The notes beneath the pieces are model-generated. The model worked only from the letters and a program-made list of their open reading frames with translations. It made no database searches and was not told the origin of the DNA. The position numbers were made by a program, and so were the translations under genes. Shown here piece by piece: positions 10,690-21,347 of a stretch of 64,000 nt of DNA. Each line of letters opens with the position of its first letter. Position 1 is the stretch's first letter. Source of the stretch: Cephalopachus bancanus. Lineage: Eukaryota > Chordata > Mammalia > Primates > Tarsiidae. The stretch lies in NCBI GenBank assembly GCA_027257055.1, contig JAPVLO010000007.1, positions 7,254,001-7,318,000 on the forward strand. Direction: 5' to 3'.

Positions 10690-10988
10690 GCTTTTTTTTT
10701 CTTTTGAGACAAGGTTTCACTCTTGTCTTGGCTGGAGTGCAGTAGCATGATTTCAGCTCACAGCATCCTTGACCCCCTGGGCTCAGACAGTCCTTTGATC
10801 TCAGTCTTTCATATAGCAGGGACTACAGGTGTACACTACCACACTTGGCTAATTTTTTAATTTATTTTTTGTAGAGACATGGTCTCACTATGTTGACCAG
10901 GCTGGTCTCCAACTCGTGGGCTCAAACGATCCTTCCACCTAGGCCTCCCAAAATACTGAGATGACAGGTGTGAGCCACTGTGCCAGGC
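10690..10988 (-). mobile_element. AluJ-type element
   Basis: Reverse-strand dimer: T-rich start, 'gagacaaggtttcactcttgtcttggctggagtgcag', the middle linker tttttaatttattttttgtagagac, ending 'gtgagccactgtgccaggcc'. Confidence 0.9.
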
Positions 10989-11599
10989 CAACTAGCTTTT
11001 ATGCAGAAGAGGGCAACAGCCACCACCCCAATCTTTCTTTCTTCTCCTTTTTCTCTGCTGCATTCTATGCCCTAGATTAGAAAAAGACACGGATGCAACG
11101 CGGAAGCGGTGACTGAAATGGAAGGAGATCACATATAAAAGCACTTCTCTGATACTGCAGAAAGGGGTTGTTTCTCCCCCTTGGAATTATGATCACGACC
11201 TTGCAAACAAGTTTCGAGGCAACCAGCTGCGCTGACTGCTTCTCGCCCTCTCTCACCAGGACTAGAGACCACTGCAAGCCAAGAGAAGGTAAGTCTGAAT
11301 CAGGCCCCATCCTAAAGCCAGCACAAATAAAGGAGGCTCAACATCCCCATGTGGCTGGTTCCCCGAGTGCTCCCTGGTACGCTCAACACTTTGTGTCCCT
11401 CTGTAGCCTAAGAAAGGTGACAAATACGATGCCTCCATTTTTAGTATTAAAGCAGGAGGAGTCCCTGAGTCTATTTACAGTGAGGAAGTTGGCAAGGGAA
11501 AAGCAATTCAGTTCGAGAAAAGGCAGGGCACGGAGGAAGTTTGGAAGGAGGGTCGATGGCTGAAATGCTTCATCCAAATCCAATTCCGTCCCCCACCGG
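10989..11599. other. Unique sequence, nothing recognised
   Basis: A plus-strand frame of 131 codons (11168-11563) exists but has no family resemblance, splice context or codon pattern that I would trust. Confidence 0.5.
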
Positions 11600-11895
11600 C
11601 AGGCTGCAGGAAGACTGTGTCCTGAACGAGATTTAGAGCCCCTGGCGTTGCCTCTGCGGGGTAATAAACGGGGCTCTCTAATCAATACTGGCGCTCGGCT
11701 GTCTGTCTGCAGCATGGATGCCCATTTAGCAAAGTCACTGAGTAATGGAAAACGCAATTGAGCTGCATAATGAGCCTGGGTAATTGGATGGACCAGGCAG
11801 AATGGTCCGGCTAAGTATATTCAGCCTGGCGTATTAATTAAAAACCTGACACTTCAAGCACCACCCAAAGCACCCCATTAATTACTCTGTGAATC
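11600..11895. promoter_or_regulatory. Candidate conserved non-coding element 3
   Basis: Repeat-free and rich in TAAT cores at close spacing: gggtaataaacgg, ctctaatcaatac, gagtaatgg, cataatgagc, gggtaattggatgg, gtattaattaaaa, cattaattactc. It also has several CpGs and no open frame. Of the candidates in the window this one looks most like a deeply conserved developmental enhancer. Inference from composition only. Confidence 0.45.
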
Positions 11896-12136
11896 CAAAG
11901 GTCAGATGTAGTGGATGAGTTACAAGGCGATGGTGAAATTGCTCAGCTCCAGGGCCATCATGGTGAGAACATTGTTGCATCAGGGCTCTAAGCTCACCTG
12001 TGGCTCCAGTGGAGGCTAGATAGGCAGCTTCTTCGCACCTGTGCATTACTGGCATCAGATCCCAGAACAAGGACTACAGCTCAACCAAGCACTGGTGCTG
12101 GCTCAGCCCTACTCCATGGGCTCTGAGCTATGGCTG

Positions 12137-12885
12137 CAACATGGATGGATGGATCAACAGGCACTCGCCACGTGCCACAGCCACAGCATGGATAGACTGA
12201 CTGATAGACACTCAATGTGTGCCACAGACACAGCATGGATGGACGGACCAATGGGCATTTGCCGTGTATCACAGTCACAGCATGGATGAACAGACCAATA
12301 GACACTCACTGTGTGCCACAACCACAGTATGGATGGATGGACTGACAGGCACTCACCGTGTGCCACAGACACAGCATAGCTGGACAGACTGATGGATTCT
12401 CACTGTATGCTACAGACACTGCATGGATGGATGAACCAATGGGCACTCTCCGTGTGCCATGGTCACAGCATGTATAGACAGACAGACGGACACTCACTGT
12501 GTACCACAGCCACAGCACAGATGGATGGATCGATGGGCGTTTGCCATGTGTCATGGCCACAGCATGGATGGACTGACTGACAGACTCTCACTGTGTGCCA
12601 CAGCCACAGCATGGATGGATGGACTGACAGATGCTCACTATGTGCCATGGCCAAAGCATGGATGAACAGACCGATGGATGCTCACTCTGCCACAGCAACA
12701 GCATGGATCGATGAACTGACAGACGCTTACTGCGTGCCACAGTCACAGCATGGATGGACAGACCGATGGGCGCTCACAGTGTGCCACAGCCATAGCATGG
12801 ATGGACAGGCTGACAGGCGCTCACTGTGTGCCATAGAGACAACATGGATGGATGGACTGACAGGCACTCACCAGGTGGGCCTCCA
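12137..12885. repeat. 47-bp minisatellite, about 16 copies
   Basis: Units of the type 'acagcatggatggatggac…gacactcactgtgtgccacagc' repeat with period 47; agcatg/agtatg starts fall at 12185, 12232, 12279 and 12326. Copies differ at scattered sites. Because 47 is not a multiple of 3, every frame on both strands yields long ORFs with repeats, all artefacts of the array. Confidence 0.95.
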
Positions 12886-13079
12886 TTTACGAGCAATCTT
12901 GTGCATCTCAGAGACCCACAGTCACAGGCAAAGAGATTTGTCGGAAGTCAGAATCAACAGATGAGAATTCAAACCCGGGCTGTTGGACTCTAAGTCATAG
13001 AAAGTTTCTCATTTTATATAAAAATAAACAAAGACATTTTGTGCTTAAAGTAAAAAGCAGAAGTGGAGTTCCTCTGTAA

Positions 13080-13205
13080 GGTGATGAGCTATGTGACCTT
13101 GGGCACATTGCTTTGCCTCTCTGGGGTCCTGTTGCCTGAACAGACTACCTCATCTACAGGTTGCCTGAACAGACTACCTCATCTCTGAGACTTCAAATAA
13201 GGAGA
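13080..13205 (+). mobile_element. MIR with an internal tandem duplication
   Basis: 'gatgagctatgtgaccttgggcacattgctttgcctctctggggtcc' is MIR core. The 25-mer beginning gttgcctgaacagactacct occurs at 13131-13155 and again at 13160-13184 (period 29). Confidence 0.75.
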
Positions 13206-13429
13206 GGACATCGATAGGGGTGTCTTGCTCAGAACAACCAGTTGTTCTTCATTCCAAGCACCCCCAGCAGTTCCAAGGGCAATGCCAGCCCAGATCTCAC
13301 AGCCAGGCCTTCAGGTCCAACAAACTCATCTCTCAAAACCACAGTTTGCTTCTTGGACCTATAAGCACTTGGGCCTCCTGGTGGCTGGAAGGTGAGTTCA
13401 TGAAGCCTCAGATTCATCCCTGAAATCAC

Positions 13430-13505
13430 TACTATCATTAACCCATTATACAGATGAGGAAACAGAGGCACAGAAAATGTCAGCAAGTTGAGAAACTGGA
13501 TTCAC
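13430..13505 (-). mobile_element. MIR fragment
   Basis: 'aacccattatacagatgaggaaacagaggcacag' is the reverse complement of the MIR core. Confidence 0.6.
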
Positions 13506-13659
13506 AAACCACCAGGCCAGCTCTTGGGATCCCAGTCTTCCCCAGCTCTGCACCTTCTGGGTCTCAGAGAATTGGATGGAAAGAATGTAGAAAACTTTGG
13601 GGGAAAAAAATAAAAATCAAAACTAAAATTGCACCAAGAGTCAAGAATCAGCTGCCTCG

Positions 13660-14082
13660 GCAGACAGACAGAAATTTGACAATATCCATCAGCATAAACA
13701 GTGCCGGTACTCTTGGACTAAGATTCCACTTATAGGAATTCACCCCTCCAGTGTACCAGTGTGTGTGTGTAAGGCACTTCGGGAACAGAATTTGTCACAG
13801 CGGCAAGTTGATAGTCATCTGTACCCCCAGTTGCAATGAATGAAGAGAATCCATGGTATGGACTCACTCCATGGCAGGTTAGCAGGGGTGCTCCTCCAGT
13901 CTACTCAGATATTGCCTTGATGTCCACGGGTGCTGAGCTGGGAACAAAGACAGACAGGACCTCCCCTGCCATGGAAACTAATGTGGAAACATGGCCGAGT
14001 GCACCCATCAGAGGAAAAAAAACTAGTGCATATTGGCACACACTAGGCTGTCCCCTGTGGTTGTTTAAGTAGATGTACACTA

Positions 14083-14121
<39 letters not shown>

Positions 14122-14260
14122 TCCTGGATGTTGTTGGACAATTTCTGGTAAATGTCACGCTGGGATGAAGGAGGTGGGGCATTTTTCTTTGTACTGTATT
14201 TTCTTCAGTCATGATTACTTAGTTTTTGCACTATTGTGAGCATATGCTTAAAAAAAATGA
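13660..14260 (+). mobile_element. L1M 3' region, diverged
   Basis: 'gacaatatccatcagcataaa…ttggactaagattccacttataggaattcacccctcc' and later 'atgaagagaatccatggtatgga' match the old L1 pattern near the ORF2 end. The A-rich 3' part reaches about 14260 and contains the (GT)n tract. Confidence 0.5.
14085..14117. repeat. (GT)n microsatellite
   Basis: About 16 perfect gt units. Confidence 0.97.
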
Positions 14261-14790
14261 GTTTGAATTTCACAACTTCTAGAACCAGCTCTAAAGTGAA
14301 TGAATGAGACAGAATTCCTGCTCATTTCTGGAACAGACTCCCTACCATCACCCCAGGGCTCTGAATGAGTACTAAAGTCCAGAAGCCAACAAATGCCCGG
14401 TGGTGAGCAGCGAGTCCGTGCCCTGAGCCTGGCTGGTATTGGCACCTACAATAGCACAACTATTTATATTTAACTGATGGCTGCTGTCTTCATTCAAATG
14501 ATGTTCCCCCTGTTAGAAATGTGTGCCCATTGAATCTGTCACTGTGACAAAGTGCACCTGTGTTTATCCTTCTGCTGCCAAGGCTGAGAGTTCAATATTT
14601 TGTCCATTAATTTTTTAACACCTGTTTCAAAATGGGTCTTTACTGAGGGAATGAAGAGGCCATTGCTTTCCCAGGCATACAGCCTTCCTGCCGCCTTCCT
14701 TTCCCAGGATTCTGCTGAAGTCAGTGGAGAAATGCTTCTGTGGACCATGTTGTCCCAAAGCTTTGGCTGAAAGATATGGGTGACTTCCTT
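14261..14790. other. Unique sequence, nothing recognised
   Basis: No repeat or gene signature was recognised. A TTC-rich run (cttcttcttcttc) near 14790 leads into the Alu monomer. Confidence 0.45.
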
Positions 14791-14799
14791 CTTCTTCTT

Positions 14800-14925
14800 C
14801 TTTTGTAGAGGTATAGTCTCAGTGTGTTGCCCAGGCTGATCTTGAGTTCCTGGCCTCAAGTGATCCTCCTGTTTCAACCTCTCAAAGTACTGGGATTACA
14901 AGCATGAGCCACTGCACCTGGTTTA
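14800..14925 (-). mobile_element. Free left Alu monomer (FLAM-type)
   Basis: Only one arm is present: 'tgtagaggtatagtctcagtgtgttgcccaggctgatcttgag…ctgggattacaagcatgagccactgcacctgg'. A right arm is missing on both sides. Confidence 0.7.
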
Positions 14926-15218
14926 GATGTGGGTGACTTTCTAACTGCTGGGGGACACCCCTGACTGCATCCAGACATATGTAAATCTGATAGAAACATC
15001 CTACTGTACTTAGAAAATGCCCAAAGCTTGCCAAAGGCCCCAGGCTGCCTCTCCCTTGCTCAGCCTCCTCTGACCACTCAGATGCCTTTTCTGCTCCAAG
15101 CTTTGTCCCTTCAATGAATATTTGTTAGTTGAATCAATTAATTCTGTCTCCAGGAGGATCTGTCAGGGCTTTGTCTTAAGCTCATATCCTGTAGAGGACA
15201 GAGTGACCCTGACATGTC

Positions 15219-15242
15219 AGTTAATTAATTAATTAATTAATT
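15219..15242. repeat. (TTAA)n microsatellite
   Basis: Five to six ttaa units sit at the edge of the following L2. Confidence 0.9.
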
Positions 15243-15385
15243 CATCAACCCACATTAATTTCCTGCCAAGTGCTAGGTACTGTGCAAGGTCTGGGAAATC
15301 GGGGATGAATAAACACATCAGACAGGACCCTCCCCACAGGTCTCAGCCCAGCAATGGAGCAGCAGGAAGGAGGCAGGTTTCCAGA
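15243..15385 (+). mobile_element. L2 fragment
   Basis: 'ctgccaagtgctaggtactgtgcaaggtctgg…gatgaataaacacatcagacaggaccct' is the L2 pattern on the plus strand. Confidence 0.6.
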
Positions 15386-15799
15386 GTGCTGCTAGGCCTC
15401 CAGGATGGGCACCCTGCCCTGGATCCCACCCCACTCCTACCCTGGCTCTGGGAACAAAATGGCACCCAGCCCTGCCAACATCGGGGCATGGAGGGAAGGG
15501 AGGGCTGCCAGGGAGTCTGCATGTGTAACTTGCTTCCTGGGTCTGGAGTGGCACCAATGCTATCAAGCTTGTGTTTTCTACCAAGGCTTCCAGCGCTGTG
15601 CTGCCCATGCTGATCAGAGTGCTCCCTCACTCTGGCCCCCAGGCCCAGGCCCTTTCTGCCCCTTGACCTCTCTGGGCCTCCACGCCCTTGTTTGTACTAC
15701 AGGGATGGACATAGCTAGAAGTTTTGAGCATTGCTGTGTGCCTGTGGTCTGCTGAGCCCTTTCTATGCTCTGTCTCTGCCACCTGAGTGTGGGGGGTGC

Positions 15800-15925
15800 T
15801 CTATCTTTGTGCCCTTAACACCAATGAGGAAACCAAGACTCTTCCAGGTCCGAAAAGGGGCCAAAGCCACGTGGCTGCTTGGGGCAGAGCTGGGACATGA
15901 ACTCGGCTGTGTGTGGGCCGATACC
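15800..15925 (-). mobile_element. MIR
   Basis: 'caatgaggaaaccaagactcttccagg…ggggcagagctgggacatgaactcggctg' is the MIR core reversed. Confidence 0.65.
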
Positions 15926-16639
15926 TCATCCCTGCATATCCCCAGGATAGCAAGGGTTGACAAGGATGCTATGTGGGACATGCTGTGTGAGCCAGCTGGG
16001 GCTTGGCTTGTCAGGTTCCATGACAGCTTCCTTCCCTCCCTCTGAAGGGTTGGCTGGAAGGGGCATGTCTGCCCATGTCTGGTCAGTGTGACATACACCA
16101 CTGAGGACCTCATGGGCAGCTCCAGCCACGTCTGGACGGGGCCCTGGGGCATGCTCCCAGGGGTACCCTCTCAAGTTCCAACACTGTGCCACATGGCAAC
16201 TCCCAGACGCTGGGGTTTTCACAGAGCAGCTCAAAAGTACCCCCAGGTCCCCAGTAGGCAGCCTCAGGGTCCATCTGGAGGGAAATCTCTGGTATTTCAT
16301 TGTGTTCTTAGGACCATGTGGAGCGGGGAAAGGGAAATAAGAAGAGAAGAAGTGGGGAGGCGGGGGAAGAGAGATGGAGAGAAGCTGCGTCCTTCACGAA
16401 GACCATGGTAACCAGAGGAGAGGAAGCCTAGGCCTGGTTCAGGACCCCCATGCAGTGAAGGGCAGTGGGGGAGACAGGCAGGGGTCATGAAGGTACAGGT
16501 GATGTTTCCCTGTTGCTGTTCTGGATCCTGGCGGCTCCTTGGCAAGTGCTCTTATATTTCTCTTGGGGCCATACCTGAGACCCCATGGCCTAGTGGTAAC
16601 ACCCGACAGTGGGGGTCCCTTGAGGCCTTTGTCTCTTTT

Positions 16640-16900
16640 CCCCATGTGCACTATGAATACTAATAACATTAGATATTAAAAATAGCGAGTCTCTGAGCTC
16701 TTGCCATGCTGAGGCATAGCGATTATTCCACTGAACACTCACAGCACCTCTGTGGGAGCGGCTGTGTGGTCATATCCATTTATCAGGTTAGCAAATTGAG
16801 GTTTCATGAGTTCTGCGACCTGCTGCCCAAGGCCATGCAACTAAGAGAGGTAGCACTGGAGTCCTGCAGCATGAGAACCCATGACCTTGATACCCATGTG
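16640..16900 (-). mobile_element. MIR, nearly full length
   Basis: The full reversed MIR order is visible: 'aatactaataacatt…cactgaacactcacagcacctctgtggg…ccatttatcaggttagcaaattgagg…ctgcccaaggccatgcaactaagagagg…gagtcctgcagcatgagaaccc'. Confidence 0.75.
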
Positions 16901-17309
16901 GTTTGGTGGCTCGACCCCTCCGAGGTGCCAGGCATCGGGAGGGCTGGTGTTTGCGCTTTCAGGGGTGACTGTTCACTGGGAGGAGACCCCACAGTGGCAG
17001 CAGACACATGACTGGAAACACAGCAGAGGGAGTCATTTTCTTAGAAAGTTCTTGAGGAAGGCTTGCCCCCTGGACCAGAGTGGACTCACCTGAAGCCGAG
17101 AAATCTTAGGCCCATGATGGCTCGTGGGGCCTGGTGCTAGGGAGTTTGAGAAGTCAGAATCCAGACTGTTTACGGCCAATTTCAGTTTCATCAGGTAATA
17201 CAAGACCTTTGTAGAATGATACTTAACTGAGAAGGAAATGGGCTTTTATCACAGGAGACGCAGATCTGATTTTGCTTTTTAATTTTACAATTTCATTCAT
17301 CAGAAAAGA

Positions 17310-17450
17310 CAAAAGAAAAAGACTCAGGGGGGACATTTAAGCTGAGGCAGGAAGGAGTGAGCTGGGGGTGGAGGGGGCACTCTGTGCAGAAAGGAGAGCA
17401 TGAGATCTGCATGCAGGCCCTGCATGTGCTGGAGGATGACACAGGCAAGA
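17310..17450 (+). mobile_element. L2 fragment
   Basis: 'ggacatttaagctgaggcagg…gcactctgtgcagaaaggagagcatg' follows the L2 3' region. Confidence 0.5.
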
Positions 17451-18263
17451 TTACAGAGTCCTGTGCACACAAGGGAATGAAGCACTATGACACTGCAGCA
17501 GACAGCCAGCAGCAAGTCCATGCTGTTGTAGACGGGTGTAATTCAGACCTGGCCTGCCCAGATCTGAATCGTAGCCTTGTACCATGGAGTGGGCGGGGTG
17601 GATCTCTGAGACCCAGTGTCCTGGTCTATCAGGGAGAGCAACTGCAAAGATTCCTTGAGGTGTCCTGGGACCCAGAAAAAGAGGAAATACTTCATGCAGG
17701 AAGTCCCCATCCTGCAGGAAGGATGAAGAAGGGGCACCTTCTCTTTCCCAGGTGTCCATCCGTCTGGACCCATTGACCTGGGTATCACTGTGATCACTCC
17801 GTGTATCACTGACACAGAGCAGAGGCACACAAACACCAGCATGTGCACCTGGGTTAAATTCTCTGACAAGAAAGTGGCTGCCATTCCAATCAATAAATCA
17901 ATCTGTGGCTGCTGAGCCCAGACTATGGACAATGCAGGGCAGGAGAGATAGCCCTTCTGCTCCTTGTGGTTTAGAGTTCTTCATAGCCAGTGAGAACAGC
18001 AAGCCATACCTCAGAGGGGCAGGAACTGGCCAGGCTTCTAGTCCTCCCCATTAATGAAAGCTACCTTCATGGGCTCACTCTGCTGGCTGATGGTCCTGGG
18101 GCACCCAGGGTTATGTTGTGGTCTGAGCAGGTCCCAAAACCAAGAGAGATGCCTTTTGTTGGTTCCCAGTCCACACAGCACCACAGAGGTGCCCATTGCC
18201 CCAGCTGACAAGATCAGCCTAACCCGAGCCCTATGAGCTCCTGGCCTCTCTCGCTGGCCTGGC

Positions 18264-18487
18264 CTGGTCCCTGAGTGAGGAATAGATGGCCCTCCACATT
18301 CTCCATCTTCCTTCCATCTCTTCCAAAGTGCCCCTTACCCCTCTGCCCTGACCCCTCCAGGATACCTTTGCTCTGGACGTGCCTGTGGTCCTATGGGGAC
18401 AGTGGCAGGCATGCAAGAACAGGCCTTCTGGAGGCAGCAGCTAGTCTTCAGCTCCCACCCATTGTTGCTGTGTGGGAACAGGCAACC
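18264..18487 (+). repeat. Inverted repeat arm A (224 bp)
   Basis: The whole segment recurs in reverse complement at 21124-21347, also 224 bp, with only five base differences that I can count (about 98% identity) and no gaps. Flanks on both sides do not match. It does not resemble any repeat family I know, and the spacer holds the 22-bp minisatellite. Confidence 0.95.
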
Positions 18488-18617
18488 CCGATCAGGAGCT
18501 GATGACCTCGTTCCTCAGAATAAGTCAGGAATCCTGGGTTTTGTGTGCAAATTGCAAATTGCTCATGGCCCACTTGTCATGAATTTTTTATGGAAAGGAA
18601 AAAGCCCAGACTTCCAC

Positions 18618-18955
18618 TTGGGCACTAGTAATACACACCTGGGTGCCTTTAACACACACCTGGGCCCTGTTACATCCATCTGGGTGCCTGTTACACACAC
18701 CTGGGTGCCTGTCACACATACCTGGGTGCCTGTTACACACACCTGGGCACCTGTAACGCACACCTGGGTGCCTTTGACACACAGCTGGGTGTCTATAATA
18801 CACACTTGGTTGCCCATAGCACAAACCTGAGCTCCTGTTCCACACACCTGGGCCCCTGTTTCACACACCTGGGCACCTGTAACACACACCTGGGCATGGA
18901 TAGCACATACCTGGCCACCTGTGACACACACTTGGGTGCCTGTTACACACACATG
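18618..18955. repeat. 22-bp minisatellite, about 15 copies
   Basis: The unit is cctgggtgcctgttacacacac with variants; adjacent copies keep a 22-bp period with point differences. It lies within the spacer of the 224-bp inverted repeat. Reading frames through it are artefacts. Confidence 0.95.
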
Positions 18956-19847
18956 CCCAGAGGACTAGGAGATGCAGAAGGGACCAGTGAGCTGCTGGAA
19001 GTGAGAGAAAGAAAATTATAATGAAAACCAGCTTGAGTGAGTAAAGAATGACCTGCTGCACTGTCAGGAGGGCCAAGAGGAGCAGAAGAGACATCATGAT
19101 CAGGGAAGGAGTCTCTGAATTATCACCGGAAAATAAATAGAGCTGCCCAGAGGTGCAAGTGAACAGTGTTATCGGAGAGGGCAAGAGAGGAAAATCTCAC
19201 CATCAGGTGAATATCTATCAGCTCTGCCATCTTCTCCTGGGAACAAATTACTGATTACTTAGATTAATTCCAATGATTCCAGCCCCCAATTCCCTTGAGA
19301 GTCCACACCCATGTCAAGGCTCAGGCGGATGGAGAGCTCTGCCCTGAGAGGAAGGTGCAGCACCTGCTTCTTCTGATGAAATATATCCAGGTAAGTGCCT
19401 ACATAGTCACAACCATGCTCCATCAGGTGCAGCAGGTCTATACCATTCTGGGCCCCCAGGATGATGGAATGCTGCCACCATTTCAAGGAAGAAAAAATCA
19501 TTTTTCTTTTGTTTGTTTCTTTTTCAACCTTAAGGCTTAGCTTCGCTCACTAAGGCCTACATTAGGGTCTCCTGAGTTAACATGTTGGGCCCAAACTCAA
19601 GGATCTGGAACACAAGACCCACTCAATTTTCTTCTCCTGCCTCCCTCTGCCCCAACTACCCCTCCCCTCTGGAGAATAGGCCTTTCCTTCTCCTGGTCTC
19701 CCATAGCTTCTGTTATTATCCTTGAACCTACTGGGTTGAAATGTAGGTATTTATTTGATTATATTTTTCCACCAAGATTAGCTAAGGGCCTTCTGGAAAG
19801 ATCACATGGTATTCCCAGGGTTCTCATCATGGAGATACTCAGTGATG
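18956..19847. other. Unique sequence, no confirmed gene
   Basis: A minus-strand frame at 19501-19259 (80 codons) looks protein-like in composition, but I cannot tie it to a family and it has no start context or splice support. Nothing else was recognised. Confidence 0.4.
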
Positions 19848-20070
19848 GTTGAATGGATGGATGGACGGATGGTCGGATGGAAGGAAGAAAGGAGAGAGGG
19901 AGAGAGAGAGGGAGAAGAGGAGGGAAGGAAGGGAGGGAGGGAGAGAGAGAGAGGGAAAAAAGGAGGAGGGAAGAAAGAAGGAAGGAAGGAAGGAAGGAAG
20001 GAAGGAAGGAAGGAAGGAAGGAAGGATAAATGGATGGATAGATGAATGACTTACGAATAGATGGATCACT
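19848..20070. repeat. (GGAT)n-(GGGA)n-(GGAA)n purine-rich compound repeat
   Basis: ggat units at the left pass through gaga/ggga and then perfect ggaa units at about 19980-20027, ending in ggata again. Confidence 0.95.
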
Positions 20071-20075
20071 TACCA

Positions 20076-20126
20076 ATAAATAAGGCACTGTACTAGATAG
20101 GGTACCTAGCGTAGTGCCTTATTTAT
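20076..20126. other. Short perfect-stem hairpin
   Basis: ataaataaggcact (20076-20089) pairs perfectly with agtgccttatttat (20113-20126), with a 23-base loop. No family or function is assigned. Confidence 0.6.
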
Positions 20127-20149
20127 CTAATTTTAGTGTGCAAATTCTT

Positions 20150-20270
20150 TATGTCTAAAATGAAAAGAGTAATAATACCTCTGCATTGGGAACCATCATT
20201 ACCCCACTTCACAGATGAGAAATAACAAGAAGTAATGTCCAGGTTCCCACAGAGCCTGCCTGCCGAAACC
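20150..20270 (-). mobile_element. MIR
   Basis: 'aataatacctctgcattgggaaccatcattaccccacttcacagatgagaaataac' is a diverged reversed MIR. Confidence 0.5.
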
Positions 20271-21123
20271 CTTCCCAAGTTCCCATCCTCAGTCATCTCT
20301 GCAGTGAGTGAGTCCCTGTCCAGTGGAGCTAGTATATTAGGGAGGTTGATGGGCACAAAAAAGACAAACGCATGATCAGCTCATCTACTGACTCCCACTG
20401 GGTGAAGTTATGGAGGAGCCGTGCAGAATGTTGTGGGAGGGTTTAAGAGGAGGGTCCATGTGGCAGGGAGAGGACTATGATAGTTCTTGGGCTCTGCTGT
20501 TGTGATGATTGTGTTCTTTGCTTGGGTTGGTTCAGGGTCACTCGGAGAGCTGTAAAATGATGACCCAGTCTGGTGAATTTGTCAGCACCATCATGCCTTG
20601 AAAGGGCAGCCTGGAGTGAGGAATTCCCATAAAAGAACCCATGGCAACTCTGAAGGGCCCTTCCGCGAGTCTCTGCACCTTCTCTGACATCTTCAAGATG
20701 CCTCCTGGGTGGCCCACGGAAGAGTAGACCCACAGCTTTTCTGGAATGTTAATGGCCTTCCTGTTAAAGGGGCCTGTTTGGCTGAAGAATCTTGTCCGGG
20801 GAGAGGAAAGATGCGCCGATGAGTCCATCTCAGCAGCTCTGCCAGCTGCCTGGACAATGATCACACCACGCAGGCCTCAAGCATGCTACATTAAACTCCC
20901 ATCTCACCAGTTCTGGTTTTTGCTTCTTACATATTTGTTTAGATTACGACATAATCCCTGGAAAGGGTAAAAAGGCCCTTTCAGAGTTTGTTTTTCAGAT
21001 CCAGTAGGAAAAGCCTTCAGTGTTCAAATGCAAAAACAGAACCTGAGTTAATCAACTGTTTGACTCATGTTTGTTTGAACTTGGTGTCCTAAAGTGGCTT
21101 AGGACAGCCTCCTGGAAGTCCTA
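20271..21123. other. Unique sequence, nothing recognised
   Basis: Two overlapping minus-strand frames of 96 and 108 codons (20443-20864) have no family resemblance and overlap each other out of frame. I treat them as chance ORFs. Confidence 0.45.
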
Positions 21124-21347
21124 GGTTGCCTGTTCCCACACAGCAACAATGGGTGGGAGCTGAAGGCTAGCTGCTGCCTCCAGAAGGCCTGTTCTTGCAT
21201 GCCTGCCACTGTCCCCACAGGACCACAGGCACGTCCAGAGCAAAGGTATCCTGGAGGGGTCAGGGCAGAGGGGCAAGGGGCGCTTTGGCAGAGATGGAAG
21301 GAAGATGGAGAATGTGGAGGGCCATCTATTCCTCACTCAGGGACCAG
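21124..21347 (-). repeat. Inverted repeat arm B (224 bp)
   Basis: Reverse complement of 18264-18487, about 98% identical, ending abruptly on both sides. The identity is much higher than expected if the duplication were as old as the surrounding repeats, so it is either recent or kept similar by conversion. Confidence 0.95.

Larger units (their letters stand above)
15386..18263. other. Mostly unique sequence with scattered MIR/L2 (listed separately)
   Basis: Between the ancient repeats at 15800, 16640 and 17310 I recognise no gene. Several overlapping frames of 100-145 codons occur on both strands in this GC-richer part. None shows a domain, and they mutually overlap, as expected by chance. 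Confidence 0.5.

Noticed and set aside
12137..12885. CRISPR-like regular array
   Set aside because: Primate DNA; units are contiguous diverged repeats with no unique spacers, so it is a minisatellite.
12041..12964. Long ORFs in several frames with repeated His-Ser-Met-Asp units
   Set aside because: They are read-through of the 47-bp minisatellite; the period rotates the frame, so all frames open up by chance.
18563..18952. 129-codon Cys/Val/Thr-rich frame
   Set aside because: Read-through of the 22-bp minisatellite.
19259..19501. 80-codon minus-strand ORF with protein-like composition
   Set aside because: Could be a pseudogene fragment, but I could not match it to any family, so no call is made.
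20443..20864. Two overlapping minus-strand ORFs of about 100 codons
   Set aside because: Different frames, no domain, no splice sites; consistent with chance in a GC-moderate region.
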